This document shows, piece after piece, positions 38,201 to 50,209 of a stretch of 64,000 bases of DNA; the stretch's first letter is position 1, and each line of letters begins with the position of its first letter. The notes below the pieces were generated by a model, which was not told where the DNA came from, did not search any database, and saw only the letters and a program-made list of their open reading frames with translations. Both the position numbers and the translations under genes were made by a program. This DNA is from Hydractinia symbiolongicarpus (taxonomy: Eukaryota; Cnidaria; Hydrozoa; Anthoathecata; Hydractiniidae), in NCBI RefSeq assembly GCF_029227915.1, contig NC_079876.1, positions 39,415,828 through 39,479,827 of the forward strand. Reading direction: 5' to 3'.

Positions 38201-41200
38201 AAAAGAAGTTTAATCGCCGGCAAACGAAAACCCGCCTTTTCCCGTAAACCCCGGACTCGGCCCGTATAGTCAAAAGTATACAAAGAAAGTACCCAGGGAG
38301 TAAACTCATTTCCCGAACGATTTTTTAAATTATTATTTCACCACTAAAGCTCATGAGACTTGTAGTTTTTAAAAATGTTTTCATTTTTGATGAGACGCTG
38401 AATAAAAGTAGTTTAAACGCCGGCAAACGAAAACCCGCGATTCCTGTAAATCCCGGACTCGGCCCGTATAGTCAAAAGTATACAAAGAAAGTACCCAGGG
38501 AGTAAACTCATTTCCCGAACGATTTTTTAAAATATTTTTTCACCACTAAAACGCATGAGACTTGTAGTTTTCAAAAATTATTTCATTCTTGATGAGACGC
38601 TGAATAAAAGAAGTTTAATCGCCGGCAAACAAAAACCTGCGATTTCCCGTAAATCCCGGACTCGGCCCGTATAGTAAAGACTGTACCCGGAATGTAAACT
38701 CATTTCCCGAACGATTTTTTAAATTATTATTTCACCACTAAAACCCATGAGACTTATAGTTTTTAAAAATGTTTTCATTTTTGATGAGACGCTGAATAAA
38801 AGAAGTTTAATCACCGGCAAACGAAAACCCGCCATTTCCCGTAAACCACGGACTCGGCCCGTATAGTCAAAAGTATACAAAGAAATTACCCAGGGAGTAA
38901 ACTCATTTTCCGAACGATTTTTTAAATTATTTTTTCACCACTACAACGCATGAGACTTGTAGTTTTTAAAAATGTTTTCATTTTTGATGAGACGCTGAAT
39001 AAAAGAAGTTTAATCGCCGGCAAGCGAAAACCCGCCTTTTCCCGTAAACCCCGGACTCGGCCCGTTTAGTCAAAAGTATACAAAGAAAGTACCCAGGGAG
39101 TAAACTCATTTCCCGAACGATTTTTTAATTTATTTTTTCACCACTAAAACGCATGAGACTTGTAGTTTTCAAAAATGTTTTCATTTTTGATGAAACGCTG
39201 AATAAAGGAAGTTTAATCGCCGGCAAACGAAAACCTGCGATTTCCCGTAAATCCCGGACTCGGCCCGTATAGTCAAAAGTATACAAAGAAAGTTCCCAGG
39301 GAGTAAACTCATTTCCCGAACGATTTTTTAAATTATTATTTCACCACTAAAGCTCATGAGACTTGTAGTTTTTAAAAATGTTTTCATTTTTGATGAGACG
39401 CTGAATAAAAGAAGTTTAAACGCCGGCAAACGAAAACCCGCGATTCCCGTAAATCCCGGACTCGGCCCGTATAGTCAAAAGTATACAAAGAAAGTACCCA
39501 GGGAGTAAACTCATTTCCCGAACGATTTTTTAAAATATTTTTTCACCACTAAAACGAGTGAGACTTGTAGTTTTTAAAAATGTTTTCACTTTTGATGAGA
39601 CGCTGAATAAAAGAAGTTTAATCGCCGGCAAACGAAAACCCGCCTTTTCCCGTAAACCCCGGACTCGGCCCGTATAGTCAAAAGTATACAAAGAAAGTAC
39701 CCAGGGAGTAAACTCATTTCCCGAACGATTTTTTAAATTATTATTTCACCACTAAAGCTCATGAGACTTGTAGTTTTTAAAAATGTTTTCATTTTTGATG
39801 AGACGCTGAATAAAAGTAGTTTAAACGTTGGCAAACGAAAACCCGCGATTCCCGTAAATCCCGGACTCGGCCCGTATAGTCAAAAGTATACAAAGAAAGT
39901 ACCCAGGGAGTAAACTCATTTCCCGAACGATTTTTTAAAATATTTTTTCACCACTAAAACGCATGAGACTTGTAGTTTTCAAAAATTATTTCATTCTTGA
40001 TGAGACGCTGAATAAAAGAAGTTTAATCGCCGGCAAACGAAAACCTGCGATTTCCCGTAAATCCCGGACTCGGCCCGTATAGTAAAGAATGTACCCGGGA
40101 TTTATACTCATTTCCCGAACGATTTTTTAAATTATTATTTCACCACTAAATCCCATGAGACTTATAGTTTTTAAAAATGTTTTCATTTTTGATGAGACGC
40201 TGAATAAAAGAAGTTTAATCGCCGGCAAACGAAAACCCGCCATTTCCCGTAAACCACGGACTCGGGCCGTATATTCAAAAGTATACAAAGAAATTACCCA
40301 GGGAGTAAACTCATTTTCCGAACGATTTTTTAAATTATTTTTTCACCACTACAACGCATGAGACTTGTAGTTTTCAAAAATTATTTCATTCTTGATGAGA
40401 CGCTGAATAAAAGAAGTTTAATCGCCGGCAAACGAAAACCTGCGATTTCCCGTAAATCCCGTACTCAGCCCATATAGTCAAAAGTATACAAAGAAAGTAC
40501 CCAGGGAGTAAACTCATTTTCCGAACGAATTTTTAAATTACTTTTTCACCACTAAAACGTATGAGACTTGTAGTTTTCAAAAATGTTTTCATTTTTGATG
40601 AGACGCTGAATAAAAGAAGTTTAATCGCCGGCAAACGAAAACCTGCGATTTCCCGTAAATCCCGGACTCGGCCTGTATAGTCAAAAGTATACAAAGAAAG
40701 TACCCAGGGTGTAAACTCATTTCCCGAACGATTTTTTAAATTATTTTATCAACACTAAAACACATGAGACTTGTAGTTTTCAAAAATGTTTTCATTTTTG
40801 ATGAGACGCTGAATAAAGAAAGTTTAATCGCCGGCAAACGAAAACCTGCGCTTTCCCGTAAATCCCGTACTCGGCCGTATAGTCAAAAGTATACAAAGAA
40901 AGTACCCAGGGAGTAAAATCATTTCCCAAACGATTTTTTAAATTATTATTTCAGCACAAAAGCCCATGAGACTTGTAGTTTTTAAAAGTGTTTTCATTTT
41001 TGATGAGACGCTTAATGAAAGTGGTTTAATCGCCGGCAAACGAAAACCCGCGAGTTCCCGTAAATCCCGGGCTTGACCCGTATAGTTGAATGTATACAAA
41101 GAAAGTACCCTGTGAGTAAACTCATTTCCAAAACGACTTTTAAATTATTTTTTCACCACTAAAACGCATGAAACTTGTAGTTTTCAAAAATATTTTCATT

Positions 41201-41479
41201 TTTGATGAGACGCTGAATAAAAGAAGTTTAATCGCCGGCAAATGAAAACCTGCGATTTCCCGTAAATCCCGGACTCGGCCCGTATAGTCAAAAGCACACA
41301 AAGAGAGTACCCAGGGAGTAAACTCATTTCCCGAACGATTTTTTAAATTATTTTTTCACCACTAAAACGCATGAGACTTGTAGTTTTCAAAAATGTTTTC
41401 ATTTTTGATGAGACGCTGAATAAAAGAAGTTTAATCGCCGGCAAACGAAAACCTGCGATTTCAAGTAAATCCCGGACTT
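35230..41479 (+). repeat. 31-monomer, 6,250-bp unit, copy 1
   Basis: Every rare variant in this block recurs exactly 6,250 bp later: GATGAAACGTTG at 35363/41613, TATGCAAAG, TTGTCACCAC, GGCCAGTATAG, AAACTGATTTTCC, GTGAGACTTG after AAAACGA, AAAGCTCACGAG, TTCTTGAAGAG, GACTGTACCCGGAATG at 38678/44928, AAACGTTGGC, CGGCCGTATAG, TAGTTGAATG and AAAGCACACAAAG. By eye only about three bases differ. The length is 31 x 203 minus 43, explained by three 11-bp deletions and several 1-bp deletions. Internal sub-periods of about 1,205 and 1,408 bp are marked by the deletion monomers. Confidence 0.95.
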
Positions 41480-44400
41480 GGCCCGTATAGTCAAAAGTAT
41501 ACAAAGAAAGTACCCAGGGAGTAAACTCATTTCCCGAACGATTTTTTAATTTATTTTTTCACCACTAAAACGCATGAGACTTGTAGTTTTCAAAAATGTT
41601 TTCATTTTTGATGAAACGTTGAATAAAGGAAGTTTAATCGCCGGCAAACGAAAACCTGCGATTTCCCGTAAATCCCGGACTCGGCCCGTATAGTCAAAAG
41701 TATGCAAAGAAAGTTCCCAGGGAGTAAACTCATTTCCCGAACGATTTTTTAAATTATTATTTCACCACTAAAGCTCATGAGACTTGTAGTTTTTAAAAAT
41801 GTTTTCATTTTTGATGAGATGCTGAATAAAAGAAGTTTAAACGCCGGCAAACGAAAACCCGCGATTCCCGTAAATCCCGGACTCGGCCCGTATAGTCAAA
41901 AGTATACAAAGAAAGTACCCAGAGAGTAAACTCATTTCCCGAACGATTTTTTAAAATATTTTGTCACCACTAAAACGCATGAGACTTGTAGTTTTTAAAA
42001 ATGTTTTCATTTTTGATGAGACGCTGAATAAAAGAAGTTTAATCGCCGGCAAACGAAAACCCGCCATTTCCCGTAAACCACGGACTCGGCCAGTATAGTC
42101 AAAAGTATACAAAGAAATTACCCAGGGAGTAAACTGATTTTCCGAACGATTTTTTAAATTATTTTTTCACCACTACAACGCATGAGACTTGTAGTTTTTA
42201 AAAATGTTTTCATTTTTGATGAGACGCTGAATAAAAGAAGTTTAATCGCCGGCAAGCGAAAACCCGCCTTTTCCCGTAAACCCCGGACTCGGCCCGTATA
42301 GTCAAAAGTATACAAAGAAAGTACCCAGGGAGTAAACTCATTTCCTGAACGATTTTTTAATTTATTTTTTCACCACTAAAACGCATGAGACTTGTAGTTT
42401 TCAAAAATGTTTTCATTTTTGATGAAACGCTGAATAAAGGAAGTTTAATCGCCGGCAAACGAAAACCTGCGATTTCCCGTAAATCCCGGACTCGGCCCGT
42501 ATAGTCAAAAGTATACAAAGAAAGTTCCCAGAGAGTAAACTCATTTCCCGAACGATTTTTTAAATTATTATTTCACCACTAAAGCTCATGAGACTTGTAG
42601 TTTTTAAAAATGTTTTCATTTTTGATGAGACGCTGAATAAAAGAAGTTTAAACGCCGGCAAACGAAAACCCGCGATTCCCGTAAATCCCGGACTCGGCCC
42701 GTATAGTCAAAAGTATACAAAGAAAGTGCCCAGGGAGTAAACTCATTTCCCGAACGATTTTTTAAAATATTTTTTCACCACTAAAACGAGTGAGACTTGT
42801 AGTTTTTAAAAATGTTTTCATTTTTGATGAGACGCTGAATAAAAGAAGTTTAATCGCCGGCAAACGAAAACCCGCCTTTTCCCGTAAACCCCGGACTCGG
42901 CCCGTATAGTCAAAAGTATACAAAGAAAGTACCCAGGGAGTAAACTCATTTCCCGAACGATTTTTTAAATTATTATTTCACCACTAAAGCTCATGAGACT
43001 TGTAGTTTTTAAAAATGTTTTCATTTTTGATGAGACGCTGAATAAAAGTAGTTTAAACGCCGGCAAACGAAAACCCGCGATTCCCGTAAATCCCGGACTC
43101 GGCCCGTATAGTCAAAAGTATACAAAGAAAGTACCCAGGGAGTAAACTCATTTCCCGAACGATTTTTTAAAATATTTTTTCACCACTAAAACGAGTGAGA
43201 CTTGTAGTTTTTAAAAATGTTTTCACTTTTGATGAGACGCTGAATAAAAGAAGTTTAAGCGCCGGCAAACGAAAACCCGCCTTTTCCCGTAAACCCCGGA
43301 CTCGGCCCGTATAGTCAAAAGTATACAAAGAAAGTACCCAGGGAGTAAACTCATTTCCCGAACGATTTTTTAAATTATTATTTCACCACTAAAGCTCACG
43401 AGACTTGTAGTTTTTAAAAATGTTTTCATTTTTGATGAGACGCTGAATAAAAGTAGTTTAAACGCCGGCAAACGAAAACCCGCGATTCCCGTAAATCCCG
43501 GACTCGGCCCGTATAGTCAAAAGTATACAAAGAAAGTACCCAGGGAGTAAACTCATTTCCCGAACGATTTTTTAAAATATTTTTTCACCACTAAAACGCA
43601 TGAGACTTGTAGTTTTCAAAAATTATTTCATTCTTGAAGAGACGCTGAATAAAAGAAGTTTAATCGCCGGCAAACAAAAACCTGCGATTTCCCGTAAATC
43701 CCGGACTCGGCCCGTATAGTAAAGAATGTACCCGGGATGTAAACTCATTTCCCGAACGATTTTTTAAATTATTATTTCACCACTAAAACCCATGAGACTT
43801 ATAGTTTTTAAAAATGTTTTCATTTTTGATGAGACGCTGAATAAAAGAAGTTTAATCACCGGCAAACGAAAACCCGCCATTTCCCGTAAACCACGGCCTC
43901 GGCCCGTATAGTCAAAAGTATACAAAGAAATTACCCAGGGAGTAAACTCATTTTCCGAACGATTTTTTAAATTATTTTTTCACCACTACAACGCATGAGA
44001 CTTGTAGTTTTTAAAAATGTTTTCATTTTTGATGAGACGCTGAATAAAAGAAGTTTAATCGCCGGCAAGCGAAAACCCGCCTTTTCCCGTAAACCCCGGA
44101 CTCGGCCCGTATAGTCAAAAGTATACAAAGAAAGTACCCAGGGAGTAAACTCATTTCCCGAACGATTTTTTAATTTATTTTTTCACCACTAAAGCTCATG
44201 AGACTTGTAGTTTTTAAAAATGTTTTCATTTTTGATGAGACGCTGAATAAAAGAAGTTTAAACGCCGGCAAACGAAAACCCGCGATTCCCGTAAATCCCG
44301 GACTCGGCCCGTATAGTCAAAAGTATACAAAGAAAGTACCCAGGGAGTAAACTCATTTCCCGAACGATTTTTTAAAATATTTTTTCACCACTAAAACGAG

Positions 44401-47400
44401 TGAGACTTGTAGTTTTTAAAAATGTTTTCACTTTTGATGAGACGCTGAATAAAAGAAGTTTAATCGCCGGCAAACGAAAACCCGCCTTTTCCCGTAAACC
44501 CCGGACTCGGCCCGTATAGTCAAAAGTATACAAAGAAAGTACCCAGGGAGTAAACTCATTTCCCGAACGATTTTTTAAATTATTATTTCACCACTAAAGC
44601 TCATGAGACTTGTAGTTTTTAAAAATGTTTTCATTTTTGATGAGACGCTGAATAAAAGTAGTTTAAACGCCGGCAAACGAAAACCCGCGATTCCTGTAAA
44701 TCCCGGACTCGGCCCGTATAGTCAAAAGTATACAAAGAAAGTACCCAGGGAGTAAACTCATTTCCCGAACGATTTTTTAAAATATTTTTTCACCACTAAA
44801 ACGCATGAGACTTGTAGTTTTCAAAAATTATTTCATTCTTGATGAGACGCTGAATAAAAGAAGTTTAATCGCCGGCAAACAAAAACCTGCGATTTCCCGT
44901 AAATCCCGGACTCGGCCCGTATAGTAAAGACTGTACCCGGAATGTAAACTCATTTCCCGAACGATTTTTTAAATTATTATTTCACCACTAAAACCCATGA
45001 GACTTATAGTTTTTAAAAATGTTTTCATTTTTGATGAGACGCTGAATAAAAGAAGTTTAATCACCGGCAAACGAAAACCCGCCATTTCCCGTAAACCACG
45101 GACTCGGCCCGTATAGTCAAAAGTATACAAAGAAATTACCCAGGGAGTAAACTCATTTTCCGAACGATTTTTTAAATTATTTTTTCACCACTACAACGCA
45201 TGAGACTTGTAGTTTTTAAAAATGTTTTCATTTTTGATGAGACGCTGAATAAAAGAAAATTAATCGCCGGCAAGCGAAAACCCGCCTTTTCCCGTAAACC
45301 CCGGACTCGGCCCGTTTAGTCAAAAGTATACAAAGAAAGTACCCAGGGAGTAAACTCATTTCCCGAACGATTTTTTAATTTATTTTTTCACCACTAAAAC
45401 GCATGAGACTTGTAGTTTTCAAAAATGTTTTCATTTTTGATGAAACGCTGAATAAAGGAAGTTTAATCGCCGGCAAACGAAAACCTGCGATTTCCCGTAA
45501 ATCCCGGACTCGGCCCGTATAGTCAAAAGTATACAAAGAAAGTTCCCAGGGAGTAAACTCATTTCCCGAACGATTTTTTAAATTATTATTTCACCACTAA
45601 AGCTCATGAGACTTGTAGTTTTTAAAAATGTTTTCATTTTTGATGAGACGCTGAATAAAAGAAGTTTAAACGCCGGCAAACGAAAACCCGCGATTCCCGT
45701 AAATCCCGGACTCGGCCCGTATAGTCAAAAGTATACAAAGAAAGTACCCAGGGAGTAAACTCATTTCCCGAACGATTTTTTAAAATATTTTTTCACCACT
45801 AAAACGAGTGAGACTTGTAGTTTTTAAAAATGTTTTCACTTTTGATGAGACGCTGAATAAAAGAAGTTTAATCGCCGGCAAACGAAAACCCGCCTTTTCC
45901 CGTAAACCCCGGACTCGGCCCGTATAGTCAAAAGTATACAAAGAAAGTACCCAGGGAGTAAACTCATTTCCCGAACGATTTTTTAAATTATTATTTCACC
46001 ACTAAAGCTCATGAGACTTGTAGTTTTTAAAAATGTTTTCATTTTTGATGAGACGCTGAATAAAAGTAGTTTAAACGTTGGCAAACGAAAACCCGCGATT
46101 CCCGTAAATCCCGGACTCGGCCCGTATAGTCAAAAGTATACAAAGAAAGTACCCAGGGAGTAAACTCATTTCCCGAACGATTTTTTAAAATATTTTTTCA
46201 CCACTAAAACGCATGAGACTTGTAGTTTTCAAAAATTATTTCATTCTTGATGAGACGCTGAATAAAAGAAGTTTAATCGCCGGCAAACGAAAACCTGCGA
46301 TTTCCCGTAAATCCCGGACTCGGCCCGTATAGTAAAGAATGTACCCGGGATTTATACTCATTTCCCGAACGATTTTTTAAATTATTATTTCACCACTAAA
46401 TCCCATGAGACTTATAGTTTTTAAAAATGTTTTCATTTTTGATGAGACGCTGAATAAAAGAAGTTTAATCGCCGGCAAACGAAAACCCGCCATTTCCCGT
46501 AAACCACGGACTCGGGCCGTATATTCAAAAGTATACAAAGAAATTACCCAGGGAGTAAACTCATTTTCCGAACGATTTTTTAAATTATTTTTTCACCACT
46601 ACAACGCATGAGACTTGTAGTTTTCAAAAATTATTTCATTCTTGATGAGACGCTGAATAAAAGAAGTTTAATCGCCGGCAAACGAAAACCTGCGATTTCC
46701 CGTAAATCCCGTACTCAGCCCATATAGTCAAAAGTATACAAAGAAAGTACCCAGGGAGTAAACTCATTTTCCGAACGAATTTTTAAATTACTTTTTCACC
46801 ACTAAAACGTATGAGACTTGTAGTTTTCAAAAATGTTTTCATTTTTGATGAGACGCTGAATAAAAGAAGTTTAATCGCCGGCAAACGAAAACCTGCGATT
46901 TCCCGTAAATCCCGGACTCGGCCTGTATAGTCAAAAGTATACAAAGAAAGTACCCAGGGTGTAAACTCATTTCCCGAACGATTTTTTAAATTATTTTATC
47001 AACACTAAAACACATGAGACTTGTAGTTTTCAAAAATGTTTTCATTTTTGATGAGACGCTGAATAAAGAAAGTTTAATCGCCGGCAAACGAAAACCTGCG
47101 CTTTCCCGTAAATCCCGTACTCGGCCGTATAGTCAAAAGTATACAAAGAAAGTACCCAGGGAGTAAAATCATTTCCCAAACGATTTTTTAAATTATTATT
47201 TCAGCACAAAAGCCCATGAGACTTGTAGTTTTTAAAAGTGTTTTCATTTTTGATGAGACGCTTAATGAAAGTGGTTTAATCGCCGGCAAACGAAAACCCG
47301 CGAGTTCCCGTAAATCCCGGGCTTGACCCGTATAGTTGAATGTATACAAAGAAAGTACCCTGTGAGTAAACTCATTTCCAAAACGACTTTTAAATTATTT

Positions 47401-47729
47401 TTTCACCACTAAAACGCATGAAACTTGTAGTTTTCAAAAATATTTTCATTTTTGATGAGACGCTGAATAAAAGAAGTTTAATCGCCGGCAAATGAAAACC
47501 TGCGATTTCCCGTAAATCCCGGACTCGGCCCGTATAGTCAAAAGCACACAAAGAGAGTACCCAGGGAGTAAACTCATTTCCCGAACGATTTTTTAAATTA
47601 TTTTTTCACCACTAAAACGCATGAGACTTGTAGTTTTCAAAAATGTTTTCATTTTTGATGAGACGCTGAATAAAAGAAGTTTAATCGCCGGCAAACGAAA
47701 ACCTGCGATTTCAAGTAAATCCCGGACTT
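41480..47729 (+). repeat. 31-monomer, 6,250-bp unit, copy 2
   Basis: This is the head-to-tail partner of 35230-41479. Differences noticed are C at 43898 (A in copy 1) and AAAAT at 45256-45260 where copy 1 has AGTTT-type bases (two substitutions). The left junction falls in CCCGGACT(T/C)GGCCCG: upstream of it copy 1's flank has CCGCCTCTTCCCG, while here the sequence is TGCGATTTCAAG. The match ends between 47730 and 47750 (GTAC versus GTAT). Confidence 0.95.
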
Positions 47730-47770
47730 GGCCCGTATAGTCAAAAGTACACAAAGAAAGTACCCAGGGA

Positions 47771-50209
47771 GTAAACTCATTTCCCAAACGATTTTTTAAA
47801 TTATTATTTCACCACTAAAGCCCATGAGACTTGTAGTTTTTAAAAATGTTTTCATTTTTGATGAGACGCTGAATAAAAGAAGTTTAATCGCCGGCAAACA
47901 AAAACCCGCGATTTCCCGTAAATCCCGGACTCGGCCCGTATAGTCAAAAGTATACAAGGAAAGTACCCTGTGAGTAAACTCATTTCGAAAACGATTTTTT
48001 AAATTATCTTTTCACCACTAAAACGCTTGAGACTTGTAGTTTTCAAAAATGTTTTCATTTTTGATGAGACGCCCAAATAAAAGAAGTTTAATCGCCGGAA
48101 AACGAAAACCCGCCATTTCGCGTAAATCCCGGACTCGGCCCGTCTAGTCAAAAGTATACAAAGAGAGTACCCAGGGTGTAAACTCATTTCCCAAACGATT
48201 TTTTAAATTATTATTTCACCATTAAAGCCCATGAGACTTGTAGTTTTTAAAAATGTTTTCATTTTTGATGAGACGCTGAATAAAAGAAGTTTAATCGCCG
48301 GCAAATGAAAACCTGCGATTTCCTGTAAATCCCGGACTCGACCCGTATAATCAAAAGTATACAAAGAAAGTACCCAGGGAGTAAACTCATTTCCCAAACG
48401 ATTTTTTAAATTATTATTTCACCACTAAAGCCCATGAGACTTGTAGTTTTTAAAAATGTTTTCATTTTTGATGAGACGCTGAATAAAAGAAGTTTAATCG
48501 CCGGCAAACGAAAACCCGCGATTTCCCGTAAATCCCGGACTCGGCCCGTATAGTCAAAAGTATACAAGGAAAGTACCCTGTGAGTAAACTCATTTCCATA
48601 ACAATTTTTAAATTATCTTTTCACCACTAAAACGCTTGAGACTTGTAGTTTTCAAAAATGTTTTTATTTTTGATGAGACGCCCAAATAAAAGAAGTTTAA
48701 TCGCCGGAAAACGAAAACCCGCCATTTCCCGTAAACCCCGTTCTCGGCCCGCATAGTCAAAAGTATACAAAGAAAGTACCCAGGGAGTAAACTCATTTCC
48801 CGAACGATTTTTTAAATTATTTTTTCACCACTAAAACGCATGAGACTTGTAGTTTTCAAAAATGTTTTCATTTTTGATCAGACGCCCAAATAAAAGAAGT
48901 TTAATCGCCGGCAAACAAAAACCCGCGATTTCCCGTAAATCCCGGACTCGGCCCGTATAGTCAAAAGTATACAAGGAAAGTACCCTGTGAGTAAACTCAT
49001 TTCCAAAACGATTTTTTAAATTATCTTTTCACCACTAAAACGCTTGAGACTTGTAGTTTTCAAAAATGTTTTCATTTTTGATGAGACGCCCAAATAAAAG
49101 AAGTTTAATCGCCGGAAAACGAAAACCCGCCATTTCCCGTAAACCCCGTACTCGGCCCGTATAGTCAAAAGTATACAAAGAAAGTACCCAGGGAGTAAAC
49201 TCATTTCCCAAACGATTTTTTAAATTATTATTTCACCACTAAAGCCCATGAGACTTGTAGTTTTTAAAAATGTTTTCATTTTTGATGAGACGCTGAATGT
49301 AAGAAGTTTAATCGCCGGCAAACGAAAACCTGCGATTTCCCGTAAATCCCGTACTCGGCCCGTATAGTCAAAAGTATACAAAGAAAGTACCCAGGGAGTA
49401 AACTCATTTCCCAAACAATTTTTTAAATTATTATTTCACCACTAAAGCCCATGAGACTTGTAGTTTTTAAAAATGTTTTCATTTTTGATGAGACGCTGAA
49501 TAAAAGAAGTTTAATCGCCGGCAAACAAAAACCCGCGATTTCCCGTAAATCCCGGACTCGGCCCGTATAGTCAAAAGTATACTAGGAAAGTACCCTGTGA
49601 GTAAACTCATTTCCAAAACGATTTTTTAAATTATTATTTCACCACTAAAGCCCATGAGACTTGTAGTTTTTAAAAATGTTTTCATTTTTGATGAGACGCT
49701 GACTAAAAGAAGTTTAATCGCCGGCAAACGAAAACCTGCGATTTCCCGTAAATCCCGTACTCGGCCCGTATAGTCAAAAGTATACAAAGAAAGTACCCAG
49801 GGAGTAAACTCATTTCCCAAACGATTTTTTAAATTATTATTTCACCACTAAAGCCCATGAGACTTGTAGTTTTTAAAAATGTTTTCATTTTTGATGAGAC
49901 GCTGAATAAAAGAAGTTTAATCGCCGGCAAACGAAAACCCGCAATTTCCCGTAAATCCCGGTCTCGGCCCGTATAGTCAAAAGTATACAAGGAAAGTACC
50001 CAGTGAGTAAACTCATTTCCCTAACGAATTTTTAAATTATTTTTTCACCACTAAAACGCATGAGACTTGTAGTTTTCAAAAATGTTTTCATTTTTGATGA
50101 GACGCTGAATAAAAGAAGTTTAATCGCCGGCAAACGAAAACCTGCGAATTCCTGTAAATCCCGGACTCGGCCCGTATAGTCAAAAGTATACAAAGAAAGT
50201 ACCCATGGA
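47771..50209 (+). repeat. 12-monomer, 2,439-bp unit, copy 1
   Basis: It repeats in tandem at offset 2,439 (12 x 203 plus 3, from 1-bp insertions that give GACGCCCAAATAAAAG). Shared markers are TTTCGAAAACG, ACGCTTGAGAC, CACCATTAAAGCC, CCATAACAATTTTT, TGTTTTTATTTTTG, CTGAATGTAAG, TATACTAGGAAAG, CTGACTAAAAG and GTACCCATGGAG. Copies differ at about five or six bases. Confidence 0.93.

Larger units (their letters stand above)
26579..46357 (+). repeat. Domain carrying the 11-bp-deletion monomer (12 copies)
   Basis: In these monomers GTATAGTCAAAAGTATAC... up to GTAAAC is 31 bp instead of 42, reading GTATAGTAAAGAATG then TACCCGGGATGTAAAC. Copies begin at 26579, 27583, 28381, 29179, 32008, 33418, 37464, 38669, 40077, 43714, 44919 and 46327. 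None was seen before 26.5 kb or after 46.4 kb. The deletion removes GTATAC and creates CCCGGG in most copies. It arose once and spread by segmental amplification, so it marks a single recently expanded lineage. Confidence 0.9.

Noticed and set aside
26579-46357. The GTATAGTAAAGAATG deletion as an inserted element or attachment site
   Set aside because: It is a simple internal 11-bp loss within an otherwise normal monomer, with no flanking target duplication or added sequence.
81-46611. Plus-strand open reading frames of 65-68 codons (81-278, 26262-26459, 27266-27463, 40155-40361, 46405-46611)
   Set aside because: They occur only where a single-base change (TATATTC for TATAGTC) removes the usual stop in a monomer. 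The last two are the same place in the two 6,250-bp copies. No ribosome-binding, splice or codon-bias signal supports translation.
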